DNA of 39,010 nt. It comes from Myxococcales bacterium (GTDB lineage Bacteria; Myxococcota_A; Polyangia; Palsa-1104; JAEUJZ01). The stretch covers positions 1-39,010 of the forward strand of contig JAEUJZ010000015.1 in the NCBI GenBank assembly GCA_016794505.1, written 5' to 3'. The position numbers were made by a program, and so were the translations under genes. The notes under the pieces were generated by a model. That model worked only from the letters and a program-made list of their open reading frames with translations. It made no database searches and had not been told where the DNA came from. This document shows positions 16,921-23,819 of the stretch, in pieces (the first letter of the stretch is position 1; every line of letters starts with the position of its first letter).

Positions 16921-17997
16921 CTATCGTAGAGCCTGCGATAGAAGCGGCAGGCTGCGGTCATAGCGGTAATTGGTGCTGCGGTGACCGTCGTCGAACTCCT
17001 CGTGCAGGACGGCGATTCCGACGGCGCGCAGGCGATCGGCCAGGCAGCGGGCCGTGAAATCCAGGAAATATTCATCGCGCGTTCCGGCATCGAGATAAAT
17101 CAAGCGCAGGCTAGCGAGCGCGTTGCGATATGGCTCTTCTTGGCAAATCTCGACAGGGTCAAAGCGCAGCCAGCGCGCGAAGACAGCGTCCTCTAATTCG
17201 CCTGTGCGCCAGTCAAAGGCCAACGCGAAGCCACACGCCGATCCGGGATCGGGGCTGTATGCGGCGCCGCTGGCCAGCACCGTCATCGGGTCGAAAAGCT
17301 CACCGCTGCGCGGCCCCTTGCCGAGCGACAGCCACTTTTTGAGCAGCGCCTCCGGCCCGCCATAGCGTCGGGCGACGCGACAGAACGGCAAGATCATCGG
17401 CGGCAGCGTGACGCGCAGAGCGCCATCGCCTGCGTGACTGGCCACTGCGCCGAATACCGACGGGTGGTTCATGGCAAGCCACAGCGCGCCGATGCCGCCT
17501 GACGAGCGGCCGATGATGCCGCGGTGCGCTGCTTCCGCCTGCGTGCGATAGCGCCGATCGATGAGAGGCACGATCTCGCGCACGATGTGGTCTTCGTAGC
17601 GACCCAAGACGGGAGAGTTCACATACTGGCTGCCCCCGAGCGCCGTAAAGCAGTCCGGCAGGACATAGATGCACTCGGCGAGCGGGGTTTCCAGGCTGCG
17701 GTCGGCGTGCAGGCGGGCCAGGCGCTCGTCGAAGGACTCGGCCAGCGGCGAGCGCGTAAGAAGCTGCCAGCCCGTGCTGGCAAACGGCGAAAGGACATAG
17801 ATCACGGGATAGCGTCGCGACGGGGACTCGTCATAGCTCGGCGGCAAGATCACCGGCACAAGGCGCGTCGTCGGATCGCCGAAGGCATTCCCGGATAGAG
17901 CGACGCTTTCGATCGTCTCGTAGACGATGCGACAGGGCCCGGCCTGCGTCGCCAGCAAGGCGGGTGAAAAAGAAGGAGGGCTGGACATCGGCAGCAT
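16921..17997 (-). CDS. Enterochelin-esterase/esterase D-type alpha/beta hydrolase
   Basis: The ATG at 17997 gives 358 residues; the frame remains open upstream but there overlaps the Sua5-like gene. The pattern is that of putative esterases of the enterochelin-esterase/S-formylglutathione hydrolase group: VPVILPPSYDES, RRYPVIYVLSPF, YVLPDCFTALGGSQYVNSP, HIVREIVPLIDRRYRT, then the nucleophile elbow IIGRSSGG (Ser165). Acid and base candidates are Asp in IYLDAGTRDEY and His in DDGHRSTNYRY near the C-terminus, giving a plausible triad. No signal peptide is seen, so it should be cytoplasmic. The substrate is unknown; siderophore genes are absent nearby. It lies about 40 bases after the stop of the Sua5-like gene on the same strand and may share its transcript. 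Confidence 0.87.
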   Translation of the reverse strand: MLPMSSPPSFSPALLATQAGPCRIVYETIESVALSGNAFGDPTTRLVPVILPPSYDESPSRRYPVIYVLSPFASTGWQLLTRSPLAESFDERLARLHADRSLETPLAECIYVLPDCFTALGGSQYVNSPVLGRYEDHIVREIVPLIDRRYRTQAEAAHRGIIGRSSGGIGALWLAMNHPSVFGAVASHAGDGALRVTLPPMILPFCRVARRYGGPEALLKKWLSLGKGPRSGELFDPMTVLASGAAYSPDPGSACGFALAFDWRTGELEDAVFARWLRFDPVEICQEEPYRNALASLRLIYLDAGTRDEYFLDFTARCLADRLRAVGIAVLHEEFDDGHRSTNYRYDRSLPLLSQALR

Positions 17998-18037
17998 GAG
18001 CAAACCTTTGCGTTCGCGTCGTTGGTCCGCGATCAGG

Positions 18038-19078
18038 TCACGTGGGTGGCGCCGCAGCGCGCAGCAGTCGATCGCGGATCGCCTGCCACAGATCGTCGGT
18101 CTGCGCGCGTCCGTACGGCAGCGGCAGCACGGCGATGCTGGCCAAGCGTGGGGTGACATCGTCCAAGCGGTGCAGCGCGGCGTATAGATCGGCGGCATAG
18201 CCCGGCGCGTCGTCCGGCAGGCGCTCGACGACGGCGCAGTGAGCCGAAAGCGCCGGCACATCCAGATGACCCAGCAGCCCGCGCGGCGCCGGCAGTGCCA
18301 GCAGCGCGTCTTCGTCGAAGGATGGCAGCAGGGTAAGCGGCGTGCGCGGTGCGTAGTGGCGGCGCTGCTGGCCGGGCGAAGCCGGATCCGATTCGTTGAT
18401 CGCAAGCGGCGCATCGTCGGAAACAGGGGGCGGTGCGGCAACGGCCAGGCCGCGCTCGGCCAGCGTCTGGCGCAGCAGCAGCAATGGAATGGCGCCGGGG
18501 CGCAGCAAGCGCGGCGGTGACGAGGTTAGATCCAAGACCGTCGATTCGATGCCGTGCTGACAGGGGCCTCCGTCGAGGATCAGCGGCACATCAGCGGCGC
18601 GCAGGCTGGCCGCGACATGCTCGGCGCGCGTCGGCGAGATCCCCTGCGAGCGATTGGCGCTGGGCGCGGCGAGCGGCAGACCACAAGCGGCAAGCAGCCG
18701 CAGCGCGACGGGATGGTGTGGCACGCGCAGCGCCAGCGTCGGGCGACCTGCGCTGACGGCATCGGGCACGCTCGGCGCTCGACGCAGCACCAAGGTCAGC
18801 GGACCTGGCCAGAAGCGCTGCGCCAACTGCACCGCTGCATCGGGCCAGTCGGTGACCAAGTCCAAGGCTGCCGCGACCTCGGGGATGTGGACGATGAGCG
18901 GGTTAAAGCGCGGTCGTCCTTTGGCGGCATAGATGCGGTCGATGGCTCGCGTCGACAGGGCATTGCCGCCCAGGCCATACACGGTCTCTGTCGGGAAGGC
19001 CACGAGCTGATCGGCGTGAAGCAAGCGACTGGCCTGAAGCAGCGCCGCCTCATCTGCGGCCTGGATGCGTGTATCCAT
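18038..19078 (-). CDS. L-threonylcarbamoyladenylate synthase (Sua5/TsaC type)
   Basis: The product makes threonylcarbamoyl-AMP from threonine, bicarbonate and ATP, the first step of t6A37 modification of ANN-decoding tRNAs. The 346-residue length indicates the long Sua5 form: an N-terminal YrdC domain (LVAFPTETVYGLGGNA, KGRPRFNPLIVHI, RFWPGPLTLVL, LRVPHHPVA, LAAPSANRSQGISPT, ESTVLDL), then a linker and a C-terminal Sua5 domain (QQRRHYAPRTPLTLL). ATG at 19078 was chosen because it starts immediately before the conserved region; an upstream ATG at 19135 would add 19 residues without homology. It sits between hemB and an esterase gene, all leftward. Confidence 0.93.
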   Translation of the reverse strand: MDTRIQAADEAALLQASRLLHADQLVAFPTETVYGLGGNALSTRAIDRIYAAKGRPRFNPLIVHIPEVAAALDLVTDWPDAAVQLAQRFWPGPLTLVLRRAPSVPDAVSAGRPTLALRVPHHPVALRLLAACGLPLAAPSANRSQGISPTRAEHVAASLRAADVPLILDGGPCQHGIESTVLDLTSSPPRLLRPGAIPLLLLRQTLAERGLAVAAPPPVSDDAPLAINESDPASPGQQRRHYAPRTPLTLLPSFDEDALLALPAPRGLLGHLDVPALSAHCAVVERLPDDAPGYAADLYAALHRLDDVTPRLASIAVLPLPYGRAQTDDLWQAIRDRLLRAAAPPT

Positions 19079-19153
19079 CGTCGGTGTACGGCTCGCCGCA
19101 CGAGGCAAGATCGTCTGAGCCCGAGAGCCTGGCACAGATGCCTCCGCCAGCGC

Positions 19154-20158
19154 CTAAGGCTGACTGCGTTTTGCCAGCAGCGCCGCCGCTTCTTTGGCGT
19201 GGTACGTGAGGATCATGTCCGCGCCAGCCCGACGGATCGACAGCAGAACTTCCAGCATCGCGCGGTCGTGATCCAGCCAGCCTTTTTCGGCAGCGGCCTT
19301 GAGCATCGCGTACTCGCCCGACACGTTGTACGCAGCGATCGGCAGATCGCAGTCGTCGCGCACGCGGGCGATGACATCCAGGTACGAAAGCGCGGGCTTG
19401 ATCATGACTACGTCTGCGCCTTCCCCGACGTCCTGTGTCACCTCGCGCAGGGCTTCGTGGCCGTTGGCGGGATCCATCTGATAGCTCTTGCGGTCGCCAA
19501 AGCCAGCGTTGGTGCCTGCCGCCTGACGGAACGGGCCATAAAAACACGATGCGTACTTGGCGGAATAGGCCAGGATACCGATGTGCTCGAAGCCCGCTTC
19601 GTCGAGCGCTTCGCGGCAGGCCGTGACGAAGCCGTCCATCATCCCCGATGGCGCGACGAGATCGGCGCCCGCCTTGGCCTGCGATACGACGACACGGGCC
19701 AGGTTTTCCAGTGTGGCGTCGTTGTCGACATCGGGCCAGCCGTTGTCCGGCATGACCACACCGCAGTGTCCGTGCGTCGTGTACTCGTCGAAGCAGGCGT
19801 CGATAATCACCACCTGCTCGGGACAGGTGCGCTTGATGGCGCGGGCCGCTTGCTGCACCAGGCCGTTGTCATTCCAGGCCTCGCTGCCGACGGCGTCCTT
19901 GCGCTTTTCGTCGGGCACACCGAACAGGATGACGCCGGGGATGCCAAGGTCTTGACAGCGCTTGGCTTCCTCGACGGCCTGGTCGACGGAGACCTGATCC
20001 TGACCGGGCAGCGACGCGATCGGCCGTCGCGTGTCTTTGCCAGGGCAGACAAACAGCGGATAGATCAGGTTGTCCGTCGACAAAGTGGTCTCGCGCACCA
20101 TGCGCCGCAGACCTTCGCTGCGCCGCATACGCCGCGGTCGGTATTCGGGAAATTGCAT
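19154..20158 (-). CDS. hemB: Delta-aminolevulinic acid dehydratase (porphobilinogen synthase)
   Basis: HemB condenses two 5-aminolevulinate molecules to porphobilinogen in cytoplasmic tetrapyrrole synthesis. The 334-residue length is typical. The two active-site lysines are present: Lys201 in ILAYSAKYAS and Lys254 (the Schiff-base lysine) in VVMIKPALSY. APSGMMDGFV and the closing ILTYHAKEAA also match. The metal region reads DACFDEYTTHGHCG. In the classical zinc enzyme three cysteines bind zinc (DxCxC...C). Here Cys122 and Cys132 are kept but the middle one is Asp124, halfway toward the cysteine-free magnesium type (ALD). The codon for Asp124 (GAC) is clear. The metal used cannot be settled from sequence. 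The next gene downstream is the Sua5-like one. Confidence 0.97.
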   Translation of the reverse strand: MQFPEYRPRRMRRSEGLRRMVRETTLSTDNLIYPLFVCPGKDTRRPIASLPGQDQVSVDQAVEEAKRCQDLGIPGVILFGVPDEKRKDAVGSEAWNDNGLVQQAARAIKRTCPEQVVIIDACFDEYTTHGHCGVVMPDNGWPDVDNDATLENLARVVVSQAKAGADLVAPSGMMDGFVTACREALDEAGFEHIGILAYSAKYASCFYGPFRQAAGTNAGFGDRKSYQMDPANGHEALREVTQDVGEGADVVMIKPALSYLDVIARVRDDCDLPIAAYNVSGEYAMLKAAAEKGWLDHDRAMLEVLLSIRRAGADMILTYHAKEAAALLAKRSQP

Positions 20159-20193
20159 GCGCGATCCTTTGGGAGCGACGTGTGGTCGCGGGG

Positions 20194-21201
20194 CTAGTTC
20201 TTGGTCGGGCCGGGGACTTTGGCGACGGGGCGGCCGCTTGGTATGCCCTCGACGCGGGCTAGGTGCTTGCTGAGCATGGCGTGGAAGACATCGGGCTGAT
20301 CCCAGTGCGGCCAGTGCTTGCTGCCGTCGAGGTAGTCCCAGGAAAAGTCGGAAAGACCATTGAAGCCCGCCTGGCCCAAGATCGCCTGCACCTGCGCCGG
20401 ATCGTTTCGGCCCTGCGTCATGATCGGGCTGACGATGGCGTGGACGGGGACTTTGATCTCGGCGATGCGATCGGCCAGATCGTCACGCTCGCAGGCAAAG
20501 TCGAGATAGCCCATAAACACCTTGGACTTCACGCGGGTTGCGGCCGCGACGATCTTGTCAAGCTGTCCAGCGTCGCGGGTGCCGGCGCCGAAGAAGTCGC
20601 GCAGCGCCTGGGCTTGGTTGCGATCGAGCGAGGCTCGCAGCTTGGCCCGCGCCTCGCGCGAAATTGGATAGGGATCGACCAGCGAGTCGACCATCACCAC
20701 CGACCGCGCGACCGTCTTGTCGGCGAGTGCGGCATAGCCGGCGATCACGGCCCCCAGGGAGTGCCCGACGAGCGTCGCGGGGGCGAGCTTTTCGTGGGTC
20801 ACGATCAGCGCCACTTCGCGACCGATGTCGACCAGATCGATGCCCTGCGGCGGGATGGCGGATGCGCCGTGGCCCGGCAGGTCGATCAGCACGACGGTGT
20901 GGGTCTTCTCAAGTCGCTGCGCTTCCTCGACCCACGACGAAAGATCGCCCCCCATGCCGTGCAGAAAGACCACAGCCGGACCTTTGCCGATGCGCAGGTA
21001 ATGGAGCTTGCTGACGGGCGCTCCTTTGCTGCGGCCCTTGCTGGCTTTGGCGTCGCTTGTCCCGGCTGCCCGCTCGGACGTGCCGTCGGCTTTCTTGTGC
21101 GACGCGGCCAGCGCGTGATCTGGGGAAAACAGTGCTGCGCCCAGCGCCAGGAAACCCAGCACAGCCCATGTCATGCCTTTAGTCCGTCGGTGAGTTTTCA
21201 T
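20194..21201 (-). CDS. Exported alpha/beta hydrolase
   Basis: This 335-residue protein begins with MKTHRRTKG, a hydrophobic stretch and SPDHALAASH, a Sec signal peptide probably cut after ALA. A Lys/Ser/Ala-rich linker (residues about 35-62) leads to an alpha/beta hydrolase domain: the oxyanion-hole loop AVVFLHGMGGDLSSW, LIDLPGHGAS, and the nucleophile elbow VGHSLGA (Ser148). A catalytic His is likely in SKHWPHWDQPDVF near the C-terminus; the acid may be the Asp after IVSPIMTQGRN. The fold covers esterases, lipases, haloperoxidase-like and C-C hydrolases, and the substrate is not readable. It should be periplasmic or secreted. It is 35 bases from hemB's start and on the same strand, so hemB could be cotranscribed with it. 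It starts divergently from the lipoprotein pair. Confidence 0.88.
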   Translation of the reverse strand: MKTHRRTKGMTWAVLGFLALGAALFSPDHALAASHKKADGTSERAAGTSDAKASKGRSKGAPVSKLHYLRIGKGPAVVFLHGMGGDLSSWVEEAQRLEKTHTVVLIDLPGHGASAIPPQGIDLVDIGREVALIVTHEKLAPATLVGHSLGAVIAGYAALADKTVARSVVMVDSLVDPYPISREARAKLRASLDRNQAQALRDFFGAGTRDAGQLDKIVAAATRVKSKVFMGYLDFACERDDLADRIAEIKVPVHAIVSPIMTQGRNDPAQVQAILGQAGFNGLSDFSWDYLDGSKHWPHWDQPDVFHAMLSKHLARVEGIPSGRPVAKVPGPTKN

Positions 21202-21538
21202 GGGCGCAGCCTACTCCAGCCGTGGCGTGGATGACATCCCTTTGTGGGGTCTTGTACGTCCAGGCTGAGCGGCCGCTGCGCGTCGCGGTCATCCCGGACG
21301 CCGACTTTGCACGCCGGGGCACAGATCGAAGCGGCTAAGGTGGGCGTTCTAAAGGGCTACGCTCGTCGGCCGAGTGGGGGCGCAACACGGACAAAAGGCC
21401 ACAAGACGAGCGAAAAATAGAGTGATTGCCGCCACGGAACGACTGGCGTATGATTACGACCAGCGGTCTTTAAGCTGGCAACTAGGCGAGGTTCTTAGGC
21501 TAGTCAGCAACAACCAGAGCCCTCACGACAGGAACCGC
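21202..21538. other. Divergent intergenic region without a gene
   Basis: About 337 bases separate the divergent hydrolase and lipoprotein genes. No convincing short coding frame, tRNA or repeat was seen. The right part contains a good promoter toward the lipoprotein genes; the left part holds whatever drives the hydrolase gene, with no clear consensus. Confidence 0.5.
21426..21454 (+). promoter_or_regulatory. Sigma-70-like promoter for the lipoprotein pair
   Basis: TTGCCG (21426-21431), a 17-base spacer, then TATGAT (21449-21454). It lies 85 bases before the ATG at 21539, leaving a moderate 5' leader. The match to the consensus is good, although a chance match is possible in any long spacer. 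Confidence 0.55.
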
Positions 21539-22774
21539 ATGTCGCACGCACACAGAAACGCAACACGTCGGTTACTTTCATCTGTCTTTGGAAGTGTTAT
21601 CGGACTTACTGGCTTAGCGGTGCTCTCTAGCGGCTGTGCTGCATCGAACGCCGTCAAGGGTGGCATCGACAGCGCCAACACGACGGTCAGCGGGACCAAA
21701 GGCTCCGTCGACGCGTCGAAGCAGATCGGCACCGACCTCAAGTCAGAAGCCGACAAGGCGCTGGGCAAGGGCGATGGCAAGTCCGGTGGCAGCGGCGAAA
21801 AGAAGGAAGACGACGACGGCAAGCGCCTGCAAGCCAAGGTCACCAAGCCGAACCAGCCAGTCAACGACGAGATCAACATGCCAAATGGCGATCTCATGGA
21901 CTGGAAGTCGTATGACCTAGGCAAGATTCCAGCGCGAGCGTGGGTCACCTTCGAACTGAACTGGGACGAGGGTGGCGTCGAGCTGAACCTGGACATCTAC
22001 GACCAGACGGGCAAGCAGGTCGTGCAGTCGCCGGGTCGCAGCGGCGTGCCGCAGAAAACAGTCTTGCTGCGCGTCGACACACCGGGCGTCTACTACGCGC
22101 GCATCTATGCCTTGGGCAAGGCCGACGCGACGGTCTACACCGTCACGCTGTTGACCAAAAAGGGCGGGCCGTTGGCTGCGCCTGTGGCTGTGCTCGGGAA
22201 AGACAAGAAAGACGAAGGCGGCGGGGGCGCTGCGGGCGGGGCGGCGGCCGGTGGCGCTGCGGGTGGCGCGCCTGCCGGTGGGGCGCCTGGGGCGCCGGGT
22301 GCGGCTCCTCCGGGCGCGGCTCCGGGCGGCTATCCACCGCCGGGCGCATTCCCTGGTGCGGCTCCGGGCGGCTATCCACCGCCGGGCGCGTTTCCTGGGG
22401 CTCCGGGTGGGTATCCACCGCCGGGCGCATATCCTGGGGCTCCACCGCCGGCTGCACCTGCGGCGGCCCCGGCTGCGGCCAAGGAAGAAGGGGGCGGGAA
22501 CACGATTCCTACCGGCGCCATCCAGGGCAAGATCCTTCAGTCGATTCGTGAAGAGGGCAAGCTGACGCTCTACCTGAACCAGGGCACCAAGGCCAAGGTG
22601 CGCGTCGGCATGACGGGCTATATCCTCGTCGGAAGCGACGGTGGCGAGAAGCTAGAAGGTGGCAGCTTCACGATCACCAAAGTGACCGGCGATGCGCAGT
22701 CCGTGGCGACGACGAACCTGAGCAAGCCGCTGGGCAAGAACAACCGCTTCTACATCCCCAAGGAAAAGAAGTAG
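21539..22774 (+). CDS. Lipoprotein with PPC-like domain and GYPPPGA repeats
   Basis: The ATG at 21539 (preceded by AGGAACC) gives 411 residues: MSHAHRNATRR, a hydrophobic segment and LSSGC (Cys at about 31). The following 80 residues are charged and low in complexity (SEADKALGKGDGKSGGSGEK). Residues about 105-205 form a beta-sandwich-like domain (DLMDWKSYDLGKIPARAWVT, ELNLDIYDQTGKQVV, TPGVYYARIYALGKADATVY) resembling bacterial pre-peptidase C-terminal (PPC) domains. A long Gly/Ala/Pro linker with three GGYPPPGA units follows. The last 75 residues form a separate small domain (GKILQSIREEGKLTLYLNQG, VRVGMTGYILVGSDG, LEGGSFTITKV, LGKNNRFYIP) shared with the next gene. An open frame extends upstream but lacks a signal. 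It is probably outer-membrane or periplasmic. Role unknown. Confidence 0.8.
   Translation: MSHAHRNATRRLLSSVFGSVIGLTGLAVLSSGCAASNAVKGGIDSANTTVSGTKGSVDASKQIGTDLKSEADKALGKGDGKSGGSGEKKEDDDGKRLQAKVTKPNQPVNDEINMPNGDLMDWKSYDLGKIPARAWVTFELNWDEGGVELNLDIYDQTGKQVVQSPGRSGVPQKTVLLRVDTPGVYYARIYALGKADATVYTVTLLTKKGGPLAAPVAVLGKDKKDEGGGGAAGGAAAGGAAGGAPAGGAPGAPGAAPPGAAPGGYPPPGAFPGAAPGGYPPPGAFPGAPGGYPPPGAYPGAPPPAAPAAAPAAAKEEGGGNTIPTGAIQGKILQSIREEGKLTLYLNQGTKAKVRVGMTGYILVGSDGGEKLEGGSFTITKVTGDAQSVATTNLSKPLGKNNRFYIPKEKK
22325..22446 (+). repeat. In-frame GYPPPGA repeats
   Basis: Three imperfect units of about 39-42 bases coding APGGYPPPGA[F/Y]PGA lie in the proline-rich linker of the lipoprotein. They probably form an extended, flexible spacer and may vary in copy number between strains. 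Confidence 0.75.
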
Positions 22775-22863
22775 GGCGGCGCGAAGCAGGACAGCGGCCT
22801 GTGCCTGAGGCGGGTCGCCATGAAAACGACACTCCTTTTACTCTGAGCTGAGGCGAGAACGAG

Positions 22864-23700
22864 ATGGCGCTGCGTGCGAAACTTCTGCGGATGGTGCTTG
22901 CGGCCGTGGTCCTGATTGGCGCAAACGCGGGCTGCCCCAAGAACGTGGGGAACAACAAGCCAGGACCCGATCCCGACACCAACAGTGGCCCGGACGCCAA
23001 ACGCGGCGGCGCCAAGATGATGTACATCAACAAGCCCGAGACCGATTCGGTCAGCTGGCCGAAGCTGGTGCGCACCAAGTGGAAGCGCCTGGAGATCTCG
23101 GTTCCGAGCGTGAACAACACGCTCGACTGCGAGCTTCGCATCGACAACACCGGGGCCGACTTGAACATCGACCTGTTCAACAGCCTCGGCACGCAGATCC
23201 AGTTTTCGCCGGGCCCGGCGCCAAACAAGCTGAAGAAGCTGGCGGTGCAGATCGAGGAATTTGGCACGTACTTCGTGCGGGTACAGGCCGCGCAGCCAAA
23301 GGATGAGTCGGACTTCACGGTCATCTGCACGTGGGAAGAAAAGGTCGAGAACGTTCCCGTCGAACCGGGGAAGAAGCCCTCGCGTCCGAAGCCCAGCAAG
23401 CCGGATCAGGCGCCGGCCAAGGAAGAGACCATCGAAGAAAAGGCCGAAAAGGGCACCGAGGGTCGCATCATCCAGTTCACGCGCGAAGGCGACAAGGCCG
23501 TCTTGGTCATCGACAAGGGCAGCAATGCCGGAGTCCGCACGGGGACCGAGGGAACAGTGCTCGCCGGCAAGTCGGGTCGCGAGCCCTTGGCCGGTGGGAC
23601 GTTCCGCGTGACGAAAGTGCTGGATGATGGCAAGTCCGTCGCTGAATCGAACGTCAAGTCGATCGGCAAGAACAACCGCGCCGTCTTCTTCCTGAAGTAG
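22864..23700 (+). CDS. Lipoprotein related to its upstream neighbour
   Basis: A 278-residue protein: MALRAKLLRM, hydrophobic segment, GANAGC (lipoprotein Cys at 24), then a short Pro/Asn/Asp-rich linker. Residues about 50-160 form the same PPC-like beta domain as in the preceding gene (SWPKLVRTKWKRLEISVPS, DLNIDLFNSLGTQIQF, EEFGTYFVRVQAA). A Lys/Pro/Glu-rich linker (about 165-200) replaces the long glycine-proline linker. The C-terminal domain (EGRIIQFTREGDKAVLVIDK, GSNAGVRTGTEGTVLAG, LAGGTFRVTKVLDDG, SIGKNNRAVFFLK) is clearly homologous to the neighbour's. The pair is therefore a tandem duplication that diverged mainly in the linkers. It ends about 60 bases before a strong terminator, so both genes likely form one transcript. 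Cell-envelope location is likely; function unknown. Confidence 0.82.
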   Translation: MALRAKLLRMVLAAVVLIGANAGCPKNVGNNKPGPDPDTNSGPDAKRGGAKMMYINKPETDSVSWPKLVRTKWKRLEISVPSVNNTLDCELRIDNTGADLNIDLFNSLGTQIQFSPGPAPNKLKKLAVQIEEFGTYFVRVQAAQPKDESDFTVICTWEEKVENVPVEPGKKPSRPKPSKPDQAPAKEETIEEKAEKGTEGRIIQFTREGDKAVLVIDKGSNAGVRTGTEGTVLAGKSGREPLAGGTFRVTKVLDDGKSVAESNVKSIGKNNRAVFFLK

Positions 23701-23757
23701 GCGGCAGGGCCGAAGCGATCCGCGCGGGTCCTGCGTGTTGACTCAGAAACGATAGCG

Positions 23758-23788
23758 AGCCGGCCCTCTTGCGAGGGCTGGCTTTTTT
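23758..23788 (+). terminator. Rho-independent terminator
   Basis: An 11-base stem (23758-23768 with 23773-23783, one G-T pair) and a TTGC loop run straight into six Ts (23783-23788). It ends the lipoprotein-pair transcript before the kinase gene. No convincing promoter lies between it and the kinase start. Confidence 0.85.
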
Positions 23789-23819
23789 GGTCTGTTTGAC
23801 TTGATTCAGGAGAGGCTGC

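Noticed and set aside
18554..20197. 547-residue frame on the + strand
   Set aside because: It lies opposite Sua5-like and hemB, both certain genes, and shows no domain.
21202..21538. tRNA or small RNA gene
   Set aside because: No cloverleaf pairing or T-loop sequence was found by eye.
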